64,000 nt of DNA from Agromyces allii (lineage in GTDB: Bacteria > Actinomycetota > Actinomycetes > Actinomycetales > Microbacteriaceae). Shown one piece after another: positions 42,662 through 50,167 of this stretch (positions are counted from its first letter, which is position 1; each line of letters starts with the position of its first letter). The DNA lies in contig NZ_WBIN01000007.1 in assembly GCF_009749385.1 (NCBI RefSeq), positions 62,001 through 126,000 on the forward strand, in the 5' to 3' direction. The notes under the pieces are model-generated. The model did not search any database. It was not told where the DNA came from and was given only the letters and a program-made list of their open reading frames with translations. Made by a program: the position numbers and the translations under genes.

Positions 42662-43500
42662 CGTCGTGCTCCTTCGTGGTCGAGGTGTTCGAGGTGTTCG
42701 AGGTGTTCGTCGGGTGTCGCCGCGGGCACCGGGCTCGCGACGTGGTTGGTCAGGGTTCCGATGCCCGAGATCTCGATCTCGATCACGTCGCCGGGGGCCA
42801 TGGCGGTGTTGCCGTCGGCCCCCATCCAGAGCACGTCGCCCGGGTGCATCGTGATGTACTTCGTGATCTCGACGATGAAGTCGTACGGGTCGAAGATCAT
42901 GTCGCCGGTCGCGAAGACCGCGTCGACGACGCCGTTGCGGCGCACGGTCGTGGTCGAGGCGAGCGGATCGACGTCGGTCTCGATCCAGGGGCCCATGGGC
43001 TTGAACGTGTCGGCGTTCTTCGCGCGCCAGAGGGTGCGGTCGGCGTGCTGCCACTCGCGGGCGCTCACGTCGTTGCCGATCGTCCAGCCGAAGACCCCGG
43101 CGACGGCGTCGTCGCGTGTCGCGTTGCGGAGCGTCGAACCGATGACCGCCACGACCTCGGCCTCGGTCTCGAAGCGCCCCGAGACATCCGCCGGTCGCAC
43201 GATGTCGGCGCCGTCGCCGACGAGCGCGCTCTGGGCCCGGTACCCGACCTCGGGGTGCGGGCCGACCTTGATCGGGTCGTAGCCGAGGTCGGTGTGGTGG
43301 CGGTTGTGCGCCCGGTAGTTGAACCCGGCTGCGTAGAACGTGCGCGGCATCACCGGGGGCAGCAGCACGACCGAGGCGAGCGGATGCCGCGGGCCGCGCT
43401 CGTGCGCACCGAGCATGGAGCCCGACAGCTCCACGACCTCGTCGTGCTCGACGATCGCGTCGAACTCGCGCCCGTCGACCGCGCATCGTGCGTACCTCAT
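42658..43500 (-). CDS. Fumarylacetoacetate hydrolase family protein
   Basis: A 280-residue FAH-superfamily enzyme. Metal ligands Glu111, Glu113 (FETEAEVVAVIG) and Asp144 (GNDVSARE) are present, with MGPWIETD and GDVLWMGADGNTA as further signatures. The family includes 2-hydroxypentadienoate hydratase-like, oxalocrotonate decarboxylase-like and acylpyruvate hydrolase enzymes of meta-cleavage pathways. It probably acts on a linear oxo-acid after ring opening. The C terminus HLEHLEHLDH comes from three 9-bp repeats. Start ATG at 43500, 45 bases after the aldehyde dehydrogenase. Confidence 0.85.
   Translation of the reverse strand: MRYARCAVDGREFDAIVEHDEVVELSGSMLGAHERGPRHPLASVVLLPPVMPRTFYAAGFNYRAHNRHHTDLGYDPIKVGPHPEVGYRAQSALVGDGADIVRPADVSGRFETEAEVVAVIGSTLRNATRDDAVAGVFGWTIGNDVSAREWQHADRTLWRAKNADTFKPMGPWIETDVDPLASTTTVRRNGVVDAVFATGDMIFDPYDFIVEITKYITMHPGDVLWMGADGNTAMAPGDVIEIEISGIGTLTNHVASPVPAATPDEHLEHLEHLDHEGARR
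42681..42707. repeat. Three 9-bp tandem repeats at the FAH gene 3' end
   Basis: CGAGGTGTT occurs three times in a row (42681, 42690, 42699). On the coding strand it gives the His-Leu-Glu repeat of the FAH-protein tail. Confidence 0.85.
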
Positions 43501-43545
43501 CGTGCGTGCCCCATCGTTCGCCCGCCTGCTTCCGTCTCGGTCGTC

Positions 43546-45057
43546 TCAGCGCAGCCGGTGGCTGATGCGCTTGGTGACGAGGTAGGCCTGCACGCCCTCC
43601 GGCCCGCTCTCGCGGCCGAGGCCCGACTCCTTCACGCCGCCCGACGGCGCCTCGGTGACGGAGCCGCCGCAGTGGTTGATCGAGAGGATGCCGGCCTCGA
43701 AGCCGCGCGCGAGGAGGTCGGCGGTCGACGCCGACTCCGTGAAGCCGTAGGCGGCGAGGCCGAACGGCAGCGAGTTCGCGATGCGGATCGCCTCGTCGAG
43801 GTCGGTGAAGGTCGTGATCGGCGCGATCGGGCCGAAGGGCTCCTCGGACATGACCTCGGCGTCGAGCGGCACATCGGTGAGGATCGTGGGCGCGTAGAAG
43901 AAGCCGGCGGCGCCGATGCGGTGGCCGCCGGACGCGACCTTCGCGCCGTGCGCGACGGCGTCGTCGACGAGGTGGGCGATCGACTCGAGACGCTTGGCGT
44001 TGATGAGCGAGCCCATCGTCACCGACTCGTCGAGCGGGTCGCCGACGACGAGCGCCTCGGCCTGGCGCACCATCTCGGCCGTGAACTCGGCGGCGATCGA
44101 CTCGTGCACGAGGAACCGGCTGGGCGAGGTGCAGACCTGGCCGGCGTTGGCCCACTTCGCCGCCGAGGCGCGACGCGCGGCCTGGATCGGGTCGGCGTCG
44201 GCCGCGACGATGACGGGAGCGTGGCCGCCGAGCTCCATGATGGTCGGCTTCATGAGCGCGCCGGCGCGGGCGTTCAGCTCCTTGCCGACGGGCACCGACC
44301 CGGTGAAGGCGATGAGCCGCGTCGTCGGCGAGTCGATGAGGTGCTCGGCGGTCTCGGCGCCGCGGCCGAAGACGAGGTTGAGCACGCCCTTCGGCAGCCC
44401 GGCGTCGTGGAAGACCTGCGCGAGCGCGCACACCGTCGCCGGGACCTCCTGGGAGGCCTTGATCACGAGCGAGCAGCCGGCCGCGATGGCCGCCGACATC
44501 TTGCGCATCGGCGAACCCGCCGGGAAGTTCCACGGCACGATCGCGCCGACGACACCCACCGGCTCGTACCGCACCTCGAGCGAGGTGTCGACGTCGGTCG
44601 GGATGATGCGCCCGTAGAGGCGACGGGTCTCCTGCGCGCACCACTCGAGCGTGCCCGAGACGCGCATGACCTCGATCGTGGCGTCCTTCACGGGCTTGCC
44701 CTGCTCGATCGCCATGAGGCGGCCGATCTCGGGGGCGCGCTCGCGCAGCAGCGCGACGGCCTTCATGAGCACGCGCGCCTTCTCGAACGCCGAGGTGTCG
44801 CGCCACAGCGGGAACGCGCGCTCGGCCGCGGCGAGGGCGTCGTCGAGGTCGGATGCCTCGGCGCGGGCGACATGCCCGACGACCTCCTCGGTCGCGGGGT
44901 TGACGACCTCGAACGAGCGCCCGGCCGCGCCGTCGCGCCATTCGCCGTCGATGTAGAGCCCGAGTCGGGCGGTCGCGTAGATCTCGGCCGCGGTGGTGGG
45001 AGCCGTCGTCGCAGGGGTGGCGGGGGCCGTGGTGGCGGCTTCGGTGGTGATCGTCAT
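43546..45057 (-). CDS. Aldehyde dehydrogenase of the ring-cleavage operon
   Basis: A 503-residue NAD(P)+-dependent aldehyde dehydrogenase with Glu275 (MELGGHA) and Cys309 (GQVCTSPSR) and the VPWNFPA and FTGSVPVGK cofactor segments. The first 25 residues are a Thr/Ala/Pro-rich extension. In meta-cleavage pathways an enzyme of this type oxidises 2-hydroxymuconic semialdehyde; succinate semialdehyde dehydrogenase is the other plausible class. ATG at 45057 in an ATGA overlap with the extradiol dioxygenase gene; longer openings run through that gene. Confidence 0.88.
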   Translation of the reverse strand: MTITTEAATTAPATPATTAPTTAAEIYATARLGLYIDGEWRDGAAGRSFEVVNPATEEVVGHVARAEASDLDDALAAAERAFPLWRDTSAFEKARVLMKAVALLRERAPEIGRLMAIEQGKPVKDATIEVMRVSGTLEWCAQETRRLYGRIIPTDVDTSLEVRYEPVGVVGAIVPWNFPAGSPMRKMSAAIAAGCSLVIKASQEVPATVCALAQVFHDAGLPKGVLNLVFGRGAETAEHLIDSPTTRLIAFTGSVPVGKELNARAGALMKPTIMELGGHAPVIVAADADPIQAARRASAAKWANAGQVCTSPSRFLVHESIAAEFTAEMVRQAEALVVGDPLDESVTMGSLINAKRLESIAHLVDDAVAHGAKVASGGHRIGAAGFFYAPTILTDVPLDAEVMSEEPFGPIAPITTFTDLDEAIRIANSLPFGLAAYGFTESASTADLLARGFEAGILSINHCGGSVTEAPSGGVKESGLGRESGPEGVQAYLVTKRISHRLR

Positions 45058-45992
45058 GCGAGGGCCGTTCCTTCCGAGGTGTTGGGGGCTGGGGTGTCGC
45101 GGTTCGTCTCGAGCACCCAGATGTGATGCGGCGGGGTCTCGGCGTGCACGTTGGGGCCGTACGTGTCGTCGACGCGGTCCATGTCGGCGGCGAGCTCGAC
45201 GCGACCGCCGGCGGGGTTGTGGATGAACCGGAACACGTTCGAGCCGACCGTGTGCCGGCCGAGTCGACGCGCTTCGCGCCATCCCTTCGCGATCATGTGG
45301 TTGCCGCCCTCGATGACGTCGTCGAAGCCCGAGACCTCGTAGGAGGTGTGGTTCGTACCCGCGCGGTCGGGGCGGTGGCAGAGCAGGAAGTTGTGCTGGT
45401 CGTCGTCGCCCTCGATCTGCATGAACACGCCCATGGGCTCGACGATGTCGGTCGCCCGGAAGTTCAGGCGGTCGAGGTAGAAGTCGACGGCCCGCTGTCG
45501 GCCCTCCTTCGGGATGTTCAGCGCGACGTGGCAGACCCGGATCGGGACGACGTCGGCGATCGGCGTGTGCGGGTGGTTCCACCGGTCGACGCGGCCCGAG
45601 CTGTTGTAGCGGCGCGGGTCGTAGTCGAGGTGTTCGGGGCTGGTGAGCGCGAGCCCGAGGCCGAACCCGGTCTCGTCGACGGTGTGCGCGACGCCGTCGT
45701 CGTCGACCTGCACCTCGCGGTCGGTGCGGAGCCCGGCGACGAGCGCGTCGAGCGCCTCCTGCGAGTCGACGCCCCACACGACCTCGCGGATGCCGGAGCC
45801 CTCCTCGATCGGCGCGGGCAGACCCGGGTCGTCGAGGTGGCGGAGCACCACGCGCTGGCCGACCTGCGTCGTGAAGACCGCGCGGTCGGGCGTGCGCTCG
45901 ACGGGCGTCAGCCCGAAGTCGGTGAAGAAGCGGGTGCACTCGTCGAGGTCGGCGACCCCGTAGGTGACGGATTCGATGCGTTCGATTGACAT
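45054..45992 (-). CDS. Type I extradiol ring-cleavage dioxygenase
   Basis: A 312-residue two-domain VOC enzyme. The Fe(II)-binding facial triad is readable in the C-terminal domain: His155 (CHVALNI), His215 (NHTSYEV) and Glu266 (GRVELAAD). The N-terminal domain (about 1-120) is the usual degenerate half. Such enzymes open catechol-type rings next to the hydroxyl pair. It is the first enzyme gene after the operon's marR, so it defines the pathway as aromatic meta-cleavage. Which catechol (for example a demethylated vanillate- or gallate-type compound) is not shown by the sequence. Confidence 0.9.
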   Translation of the reverse strand: MSIERIESVTYGVADLDECTRFFTDFGLTPVERTPDRAVFTTQVGQRVVLRHLDDPGLPAPIEEGSGIREVVWGVDSQEALDALVAGLRTDREVQVDDDGVAHTVDETGFGLGLALTSPEHLDYDPRRYNSSGRVDRWNHPHTPIADVVPIRVCHVALNIPKEGRQRAVDFYLDRLNFRATDIVEPMGVFMQIEGDDDQHNFLLCHRPDRAGTNHTSYEVSGFDDVIEGGNHMIAKGWREARRLGRHTVGSNVFRFIHNPAGGRVELAADMDRVDDTYGPNVHAETPPHHIWVLETNRDTPAPNTSEGTALA

Positions 45993-46028
45993 GCTCCAGG
46001 CTTTCCAGACGGTTCCGGGCTCGCGCGA

Positions 46029-46571
46029 TCAGTCGGCGACGGCGGATGCCTTCGAGCCTGCGCCCGGCAGCTCGTCGGCGGGAGGGGCGGTTCGGAAGCC
46101 ATTCGTTGCACGGTCTGCAAGCAGCCCCGCGCGGAGGCGCGACAGTGCCTCGATCGCGGCGTCGGGCGCGGCATCCGAAGCTCCGTCGGAACGCCAGGCG
46201 CGCTCGAGGTGACCGGCCCATGCGGTGCGCAGGGTGCCGATGGTGTCGTCGGCGAGCTCGGTCGCGTGGATGCGGATGGCCCGCCCGTCGACGTCGTCAC
46301 GGCTCGAGGTGATGTAGCCGCGGCCTCGCAGGTCGCGGAGCGCGGTGCTCACGTTCGTGCGCTGCAGGCCGCTGCCGTCGGCGATGTCGGATGCCGAGCA
46401 GCCGGGGTTGCGGTGCACGAAGCGCATGACCTGGCCCTGCGTCTGCGTGAGCGGCACGACGGGCGTGGTCAGGGCTGCGCGCAGTTGGATCTCGCGTGCG
46501 ACGTCGATCACCAGATCGGCGAGCACCCGGAAGTCCGAGTCTTCGACGCTGTCGCGGGGTTCGACGTTCAC
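46029..46571 (-). CDS. MarR family regulator of the ring-cleavage operon
   Basis: A 180-residue MarR-type protein: TQTQGQVMRFVHRNPGCSASDIADGSGLQRTNVSTALRDLRGRGYITSSRD is the winged helix. The C-terminal 40 residues are an unusual Ala/Pro/Asp-rich tail. GTG start at 46571 with GGAGG four bases upstream; an ATG two bases away is out of frame. First gene of the nine-gene operon, 36 bases before the dioxygenase. A nested inverted repeat in its promoter is its probable operator, implying autorepression of the whole operon until an aromatic inducer binds. Confidence 0.87.
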   Translation of the reverse strand: MNVEPRDSVEDSDFRVLADLVIDVAREIQLRAALTTPVVPLTQTQGQVMRFVHRNPGCSASDIADGSGLQRTNVSTALRDLRGRGYITSSRDDVDGRAIRIHATELADDTIGTLRTAWAGHLERAWRSDGASDAAPDAAIEALSRLRAGLLADRATNGFRTAPPADELPGAGSKASAVAD

Positions 46572-46576
46572 ATGGC

Positions 46577-46628
46577 CTCCTTGCCTGATTTGATTATCAA
46601 AACATAATCATTGAAATCAGGCAAGGAG
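46577..46628 (-). promoter_or_regulatory. Nested inverted repeat over the operon promoter
   Basis: Outer arms of 15 bp are perfect: CTCCTTGCCTGATTT (46577-46591) and AAATCAGGCAAGGAG (46614-46628). Inside is TGATTAT-N6-ATAATCA (46591-46610), a MarR-operator-like palindrome. GATAAT on the minus strand (46598-46593) is a likely -10. The proximal outer arm contains the Shine-Dalgarno of the marR gene. Confidence 0.75.
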
Positions 46629-46668
46629 ACGAGCTGCGGATGTCGCGGGTCGACGCCCGCGACCGGAC

Positions 46669-47574
46669 TCAGCGCTGCGTGCTGGCGCGCGCCCGGAACC
46701 AGGCCGTCATGAAGTCGAGGAAGATGCGCACGCGCTCGGGCGTCTGCCCGCCGGGGCCGTGCACGGCGTAGAGCGCTCGTGCCGGCGGCTTCAGGTGCGG
46801 CAACACCTCGACGAGTTCGCCGCTCTCGAGCCGGGACTCGGCGGGCCGGCGGGGCATGAGGGCGATGCCGCAACCCTGCTCGACGAGCTTCTCGATGACG
46901 AGGTACGTGTTCGCGGTCACGGCCGCGTTCTGCACCTTGTGGTGGATCGAGTCGGCGCCCTCGCCGAGCCGCCACACGGGGTCATTGGGGTGCAGCAGGC
47001 ACTGGTGGTCGGCGAGGTCGGCGACGGTCTGGGGCGTGCCCTTGCGGCGCAGGTAGTCGGCCGAGGCGATGAGCGAGAACGGCAGCTCGGAGACCCGGCG
47101 GATGAGCACGTTCGAGTCGCGCAGGTCGCGCGTGTGGAACGCGACGTCGTAGCCGCGGTCGAGGAAGTCGTAGTTGCGGTCGCTCATGCCGCCGAGCTCG
47201 AAGCGCAGGCTGATCTTCGGATGCTCGCGCGCGAAGGCCGCGATCGCATCGCCGACGTCGAGCATGCCGACCCACTTGGGGCAGATCACCGAGAGCGTGC
47301 CCTCGGGCGAATCCTGCGAATGCGAGAGCTGGCCGTCCTCCTCGTCGATCTCGTCGAGGATGCGGTCGGAGAACTCGGCGTACCGCTGGCCGGCCTCGGT
47401 GAGGCTCACCGAGCGCGCCGTGCGGTTCACGAGCCGCACGCCGACCTGGCGTTCGAGGTCGGCGACATGGCGGGAGACGAGCGAGCCCGAGATGCCGAGT
47501 TCGCGCGCCGCCCCGCTGAAGCTCGACGACTTGGCGACGGTGACGAATGTCTTCATGACGACCAGACGGTCCAT
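46669..47574 (-). CDS. LysR family transcriptional regulator
   Basis: A 301-residue LysR-type regulator. Residues 1-60 are the winged helix-turn-helix (MKTFVTVAKSSSFSGAARELGISGSLVSRHVADLE), followed by a type 2 periplasmic-binding-like effector domain (about 90-295). ATG with GGAGGGG upstream. It is divergent from the first LigM/DesA-like gene with 168 nt between them, the usual layout for a LysR regulator and its target, so it may activate that gene in response to a methoxylated aromatic. It also reads toward the MarR operon, 95 nt away. Confidence 0.87.
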   Translation of the reverse strand: MDRLVVMKTFVTVAKSSSFSGAARELGISGSLVSRHVADLERQVGVRLVNRTARSVSLTEAGQRYAEFSDRILDEIDEEDGQLSHSQDSPEGTLSVICPKWVGMLDVGDAIAAFAREHPKISLRFELGGMSDRNYDFLDRGYDVAFHTRDLRDSNVLIRRVSELPFSLIASADYLRRKGTPQTVADLADHQCLLHPNDPVWRLGEGADSIHHKVQNAAVTANTYLVIEKLVEQGCGIALMPRRPAESRLESGELVEVLPHLKPPARALYAVHGPGGQTPERVRIFLDFMTAWFRARASTQR

Positions 47575-47666
47575 GCGACCCCTCCTCGGGTGGTGCGCGC
47601 TGCGGTGCGGCGCATCATTCTAACCACGGCCCCTGTGGCGGGATTCTTTCAGTCGGCTTACACTTC

Positions 47667-47680
47667 TTCAGTCGTCTGAA
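47667..47680. promoter_or_regulatory. Operator site A (TCAGT-N2-WCTGA family)
   Basis: TTCAGTCGTCTGAA in the LysR/demethylase intergenic region, 62 bases before the demethylase ATG. A second half-site, TTTCAG, starts at 47647. It shares its core with sites B (56585-56600) and C (62011-62030). It also fits a LysR T-N11-A box. Confidence 0.7.
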
Positions 47681-47742
47681 TATGCGTCGGGTGACCCGCC
47701 CGACCGCGACGACGCTCACCGTCGAGGCAAAGGAGCCCGTCC

Positions 47743-49077
47743 ATGTCGTGGGAATTCGTCAGTCTGCAACAGGCCATCGATCAGGCGGGCTCGCCCGTGC
47801 GACTGCTCTGGAAGCCCGGCGCAGCACCGTGGAAGCCCCCGATCGTCGACGACGAGTACGCCGGCTGGGCGGCCGAGCAGACGGCCTGGCGCTCGGGCGT
47901 GACGATCTCGGACCTCTCGTTCCACATGTCCGACACGTTCCTGAACGGACCGGATGCCGCGCGGCTGCTGAGCGACGTCAGCGCCAACAACATCGAGGTC
48001 TTCGCGATCGGCCAGGCGAAGCAGTTCGTGCCCGTCACCGCGAGCGGGAACCTCGTCACCGACGGCATCCTGCTCCGCGACGGCGAGACCTCGTACAAGC
48101 TCAGCGGCGTGCCCGCCGCGCAGAACTGGGTCACCCACCACGCCGCGGCCGGCGGCTACGACGTCGAGTTCGAGACCGACCCCGACCGATCGTTCACGCC
48201 GGGCGACCCGCGCCTGTTCCGACTGCAGGTGCAGGGCCCGGCCGCGCTCGAGCTCGTCGAGCGGGCGTTCGGCGGGCCGCTTCCCGAGATCAGGTTCTTC
48301 CACTCGACGGAGGTCTCGCTCGGCGGCGTCACGTTCCGGGCGCTGCGCCACGGCATGGCCGGTCAGCCCGGCTACGAGTTCATCGGCTCGTACGAGCACC
48401 ACGACCTCGTCAAGGGCGCACTGCTCGACGCCGGTGCGGAGCTCGGCGTCGTGCACGTCGGCGCCCTCGCCTATGCGACCAACGGCATCGAGAGCGGCTG
48501 GATCCCCGCACCGACGCCCGCGATCTACACCGACCCGACGCTCGCCGCCTACCGCGCCGGGCTCGGCCTGTTCACCTACGAGGGCCAGAACCCGCTCTCG
48601 GGCAGCTACTACTCCGACGACATCGCCGACTACTACACCTCGCCGTGGGAGCTCGGCTACGGTCGCTCGATCTCGTTCAACCACGACTTCATCGGCCGCG
48701 ACGCCCTGCAGGCCGCACGCGACGAGGTCCGCCGCACGAAGGTCACGCTCGAATTCGACCGGGCGGATGCCTCCGAGCTGCTCGGCGACGACTCGGCGTA
48801 CCTGAACGACTACGGCCGCCACCGCATCGAGGTCGACGGCCGCCTGGTCGGCACGACGTTCCAGAGCGCGCGGATCGCGCCGGTGGGAACCGTGCTCGCC
48901 CTCGCGCTCGTGGAGCACGCCGCGGCGGAGCCCGGCACGAGGGTCGAGGTCGTCTGGGGCGAGCATCCCGGACACGGCACGCCTGCCGACGCCGACCTCG
49001 GGTTCGCGCGCATCGGGGCGACCGTGCGGCCCGCGCCCTACAACGAGTACGCGCGAACCGGCTACCGGCAGGACTGA
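47743..49077 (+). CDS. LigM/DesA-like THF-dependent O-demethylase 1
   Basis: A 444-residue GcvT-fold protein matching the aryl O-demethylases LigM and DesA of Sphingobium rather than glycine-cleavage T protein: EYAGWAAEQTAWRSGVTISDLSFHMSDTFLNGPDA, IGQAKQFVPV, FRLQVQGPAALELVE, LRHGMAGQPGYEFIG and GIESGWIPAPTPAIYT. Tyr244, before ESGWIP, corresponds to the catalytic tyrosine described for LigM (Tyr247) in my alignment from memory. It would move a methoxyl methyl to THF, giving 5-methyl-THF. Start ATG with AAAGGAG upstream. Divergent from lysR. About two thirds identical by eye to the homologue at 58663. DMSP demethylase, another GcvT relative, is the main alternative but fits the context less well. 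Confidence 0.85.
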   Translation: MSWEFVSLQQAIDQAGSPVRLLWKPGAAPWKPPIVDDEYAGWAAEQTAWRSGVTISDLSFHMSDTFLNGPDAARLLSDVSANNIEVFAIGQAKQFVPVTASGNLVTDGILLRDGETSYKLSGVPAAQNWVTHHAAAGGYDVEFETDPDRSFTPGDPRLFRLQVQGPAALELVERAFGGPLPEIRFFHSTEVSLGGVTFRALRHGMAGQPGYEFIGSYEHHDLVKGALLDAGAELGVVHVGALAYATNGIESGWIPAPTPAIYTDPTLAAYRAGLGLFTYEGQNPLSGSYYSDDIADYYTSPWELGYGRSISFNHDFIGRDALQAARDEVRRTKVTLEFDRADASELLGDDSAYLNDYGRHRIEVDGRLVGTTFQSARIAPVGTVLALALVEHAAAEPGTRVEVVWGEHPGHGTPADADLGFARIGATVRPAPYNEYARTGYRQD

Positions 49078-49092
49078 CCGCGCAGGAGGCAC

Positions 49093-49130
49093 GACGGCCC
49101 GGGCTGCTGAGGATGTCGGCCCGGGCCGTC
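49093..49130. terminator. Bidirectional terminator between demethylase 1 and the ABC operon
   Basis: Perfect 12-bp stem: GACGGCCCGGGC (49093-49104) and GCCCGGGCCGTC (49119-49130) with a 14-base loop, between convergent gene ends. No T-run. Confidence 0.7.
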
Positions 49131-49213
49131 GCCGTCCGAGCCGGCCTTCGGGCAGGCCGCGCTCGGGAGGGCGAGCAGACGGATGCGGCGGGGACGAGCC
49201 GCACCCGACCCGC

Positions 49214-50167
49214 TCACGGTTCGATGAGCCCCTCCGCGTGCAGCTTCGCGTAGGCGGTGCGCTGCGCCCGCCGTTCGACGCGCCCCTCGGGGTGCTCGGC
49301 CGGGCTCGCGCCGAGCAGGCGCCGCGTGTACGCGTGCTGCGGATGCTCGAACAGGTCGTGCGCCGTCGCGAGCTCGACGAGCCGCCCGGTGCGCATGACC
49401 GCGATGCGGTCGGAGATGTGCCGCACGATGCCGAGGTCGTGGGCGATGAACAGGTAGCTCATGCCCAGCTCCTCCTGCAGGTCGGAGAGCAGGTTGATGA
49501 TCTGGCTCTGGGTCGACAGGTCGAGTGCGCTCACCGCCTCGTCGCAGATCACGAGCTTCGGGTCGAGCACGAGCGCGCGGGCGATCGCGACACGCTGCTG
49601 CTGGCCGCCCGAGAGCTCTGCCGGGTACCGGTTGAGGTGCGCGGCCTGGAGCCCGACGAGGTCGAACGCCTCGTGCACCTTCGCGCGACGGCTCGCGGCG
49701 TCGCCGATGCCGTGCCGCTTCAGCGCGGCGGTGAGGGCCATGTGCACGGGCTGACGCGGGTTCAGCGACATCGACGGGTCCTGGAACACGGCCTGCACGT
49801 CGCGTCGGTACGACAGCGGCGTCGAGCGCCCGAACGACGTGATGTCGACGCCGTCGAACGCGATCGACCCCGCCGCGACGTCGAGCAGCCTGAGCACGGC
49901 GCGGCCCGTGGTGCTCTTGCCGGAGCCCGACTCCCCCACAAGGCCGAGCGTCTCGCCCGGGAAGATGTCGAACGTGACGCCCTCGACCACGAGCTTCGGG
50001 TTTCGCTTCGAGGCGCCGTACGAGATGCCGAGGTCGCGCACCGAGAGCAGCGGCGAACGGGGCGCGGATGCCTCGGGGCCGGCCTGCTGCGGCGATACCT
50101 CGGGCGCTGAACCCGAGACCGACGCCGGCACCGGGGCGGGCGCGGCGGACTCCACCTGCGGGTTCAT
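49214..50167 (-). CDS. Dpp/Opp-type ABC transporter ATPase (DppF-like)
   Basis: A 317-residue ATP-binding subunit. Walker A is GESGSGKST, the ABC signature [15 protein letters not shown] and Walker [12 protein letters not shown]; the C-terminal [11 protein letters not shown] is typical of the oligopeptide branch. The first 38 residues are a Pro/Ala/Ser linker. ATG in an ATGA overlap with the fused permease-ATPase gene. Last gene of the importer operon. Energises uptake of the ligand bound by the lipoprotein at 53354-54886. Confidence 0.9.
   Translation of the reverse strand: MNPQVESAAPAPVPASVSGSAPEVSPQQAGPEASAPRSPLLSVRDLGISYGASKRNPKLVVEGVTFDIFPGETLGLVGESGSGKSTTGRAVLRLLDVAAGSIAFDGVDITSFGRSTPLSYRRDVQAVFQDPSMSLNPRQPVHMALTAALKRHGIGDAASRRAKVHEAFDLVGLQAAHLNRYPAELSGGQQQRVAIARALVLDPKLVICDEAVSALDLSTQSQIINLLSDLQEELGMSYLFIAHDLGIVRHISDRIAVMRTGRLVELATAHDLFEHPQHAYTRRLLGASPAEHPEGRVERRAQRTAYAKLHAEGLIEP

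Noticed and set aside
39615-46571. Bacterial microcompartment or encapsulin system suggested by the tails on several enzymes
   Set aside because: No shell or encapsulin protein is encoded in the window and the tails share no common motif.
47743-49077. Glycine cleavage T protein (gcvT)
   Set aside because: Motifs follow LigM/DesA, length is greater than GcvT, and no gcvH or gcvP is nearby.
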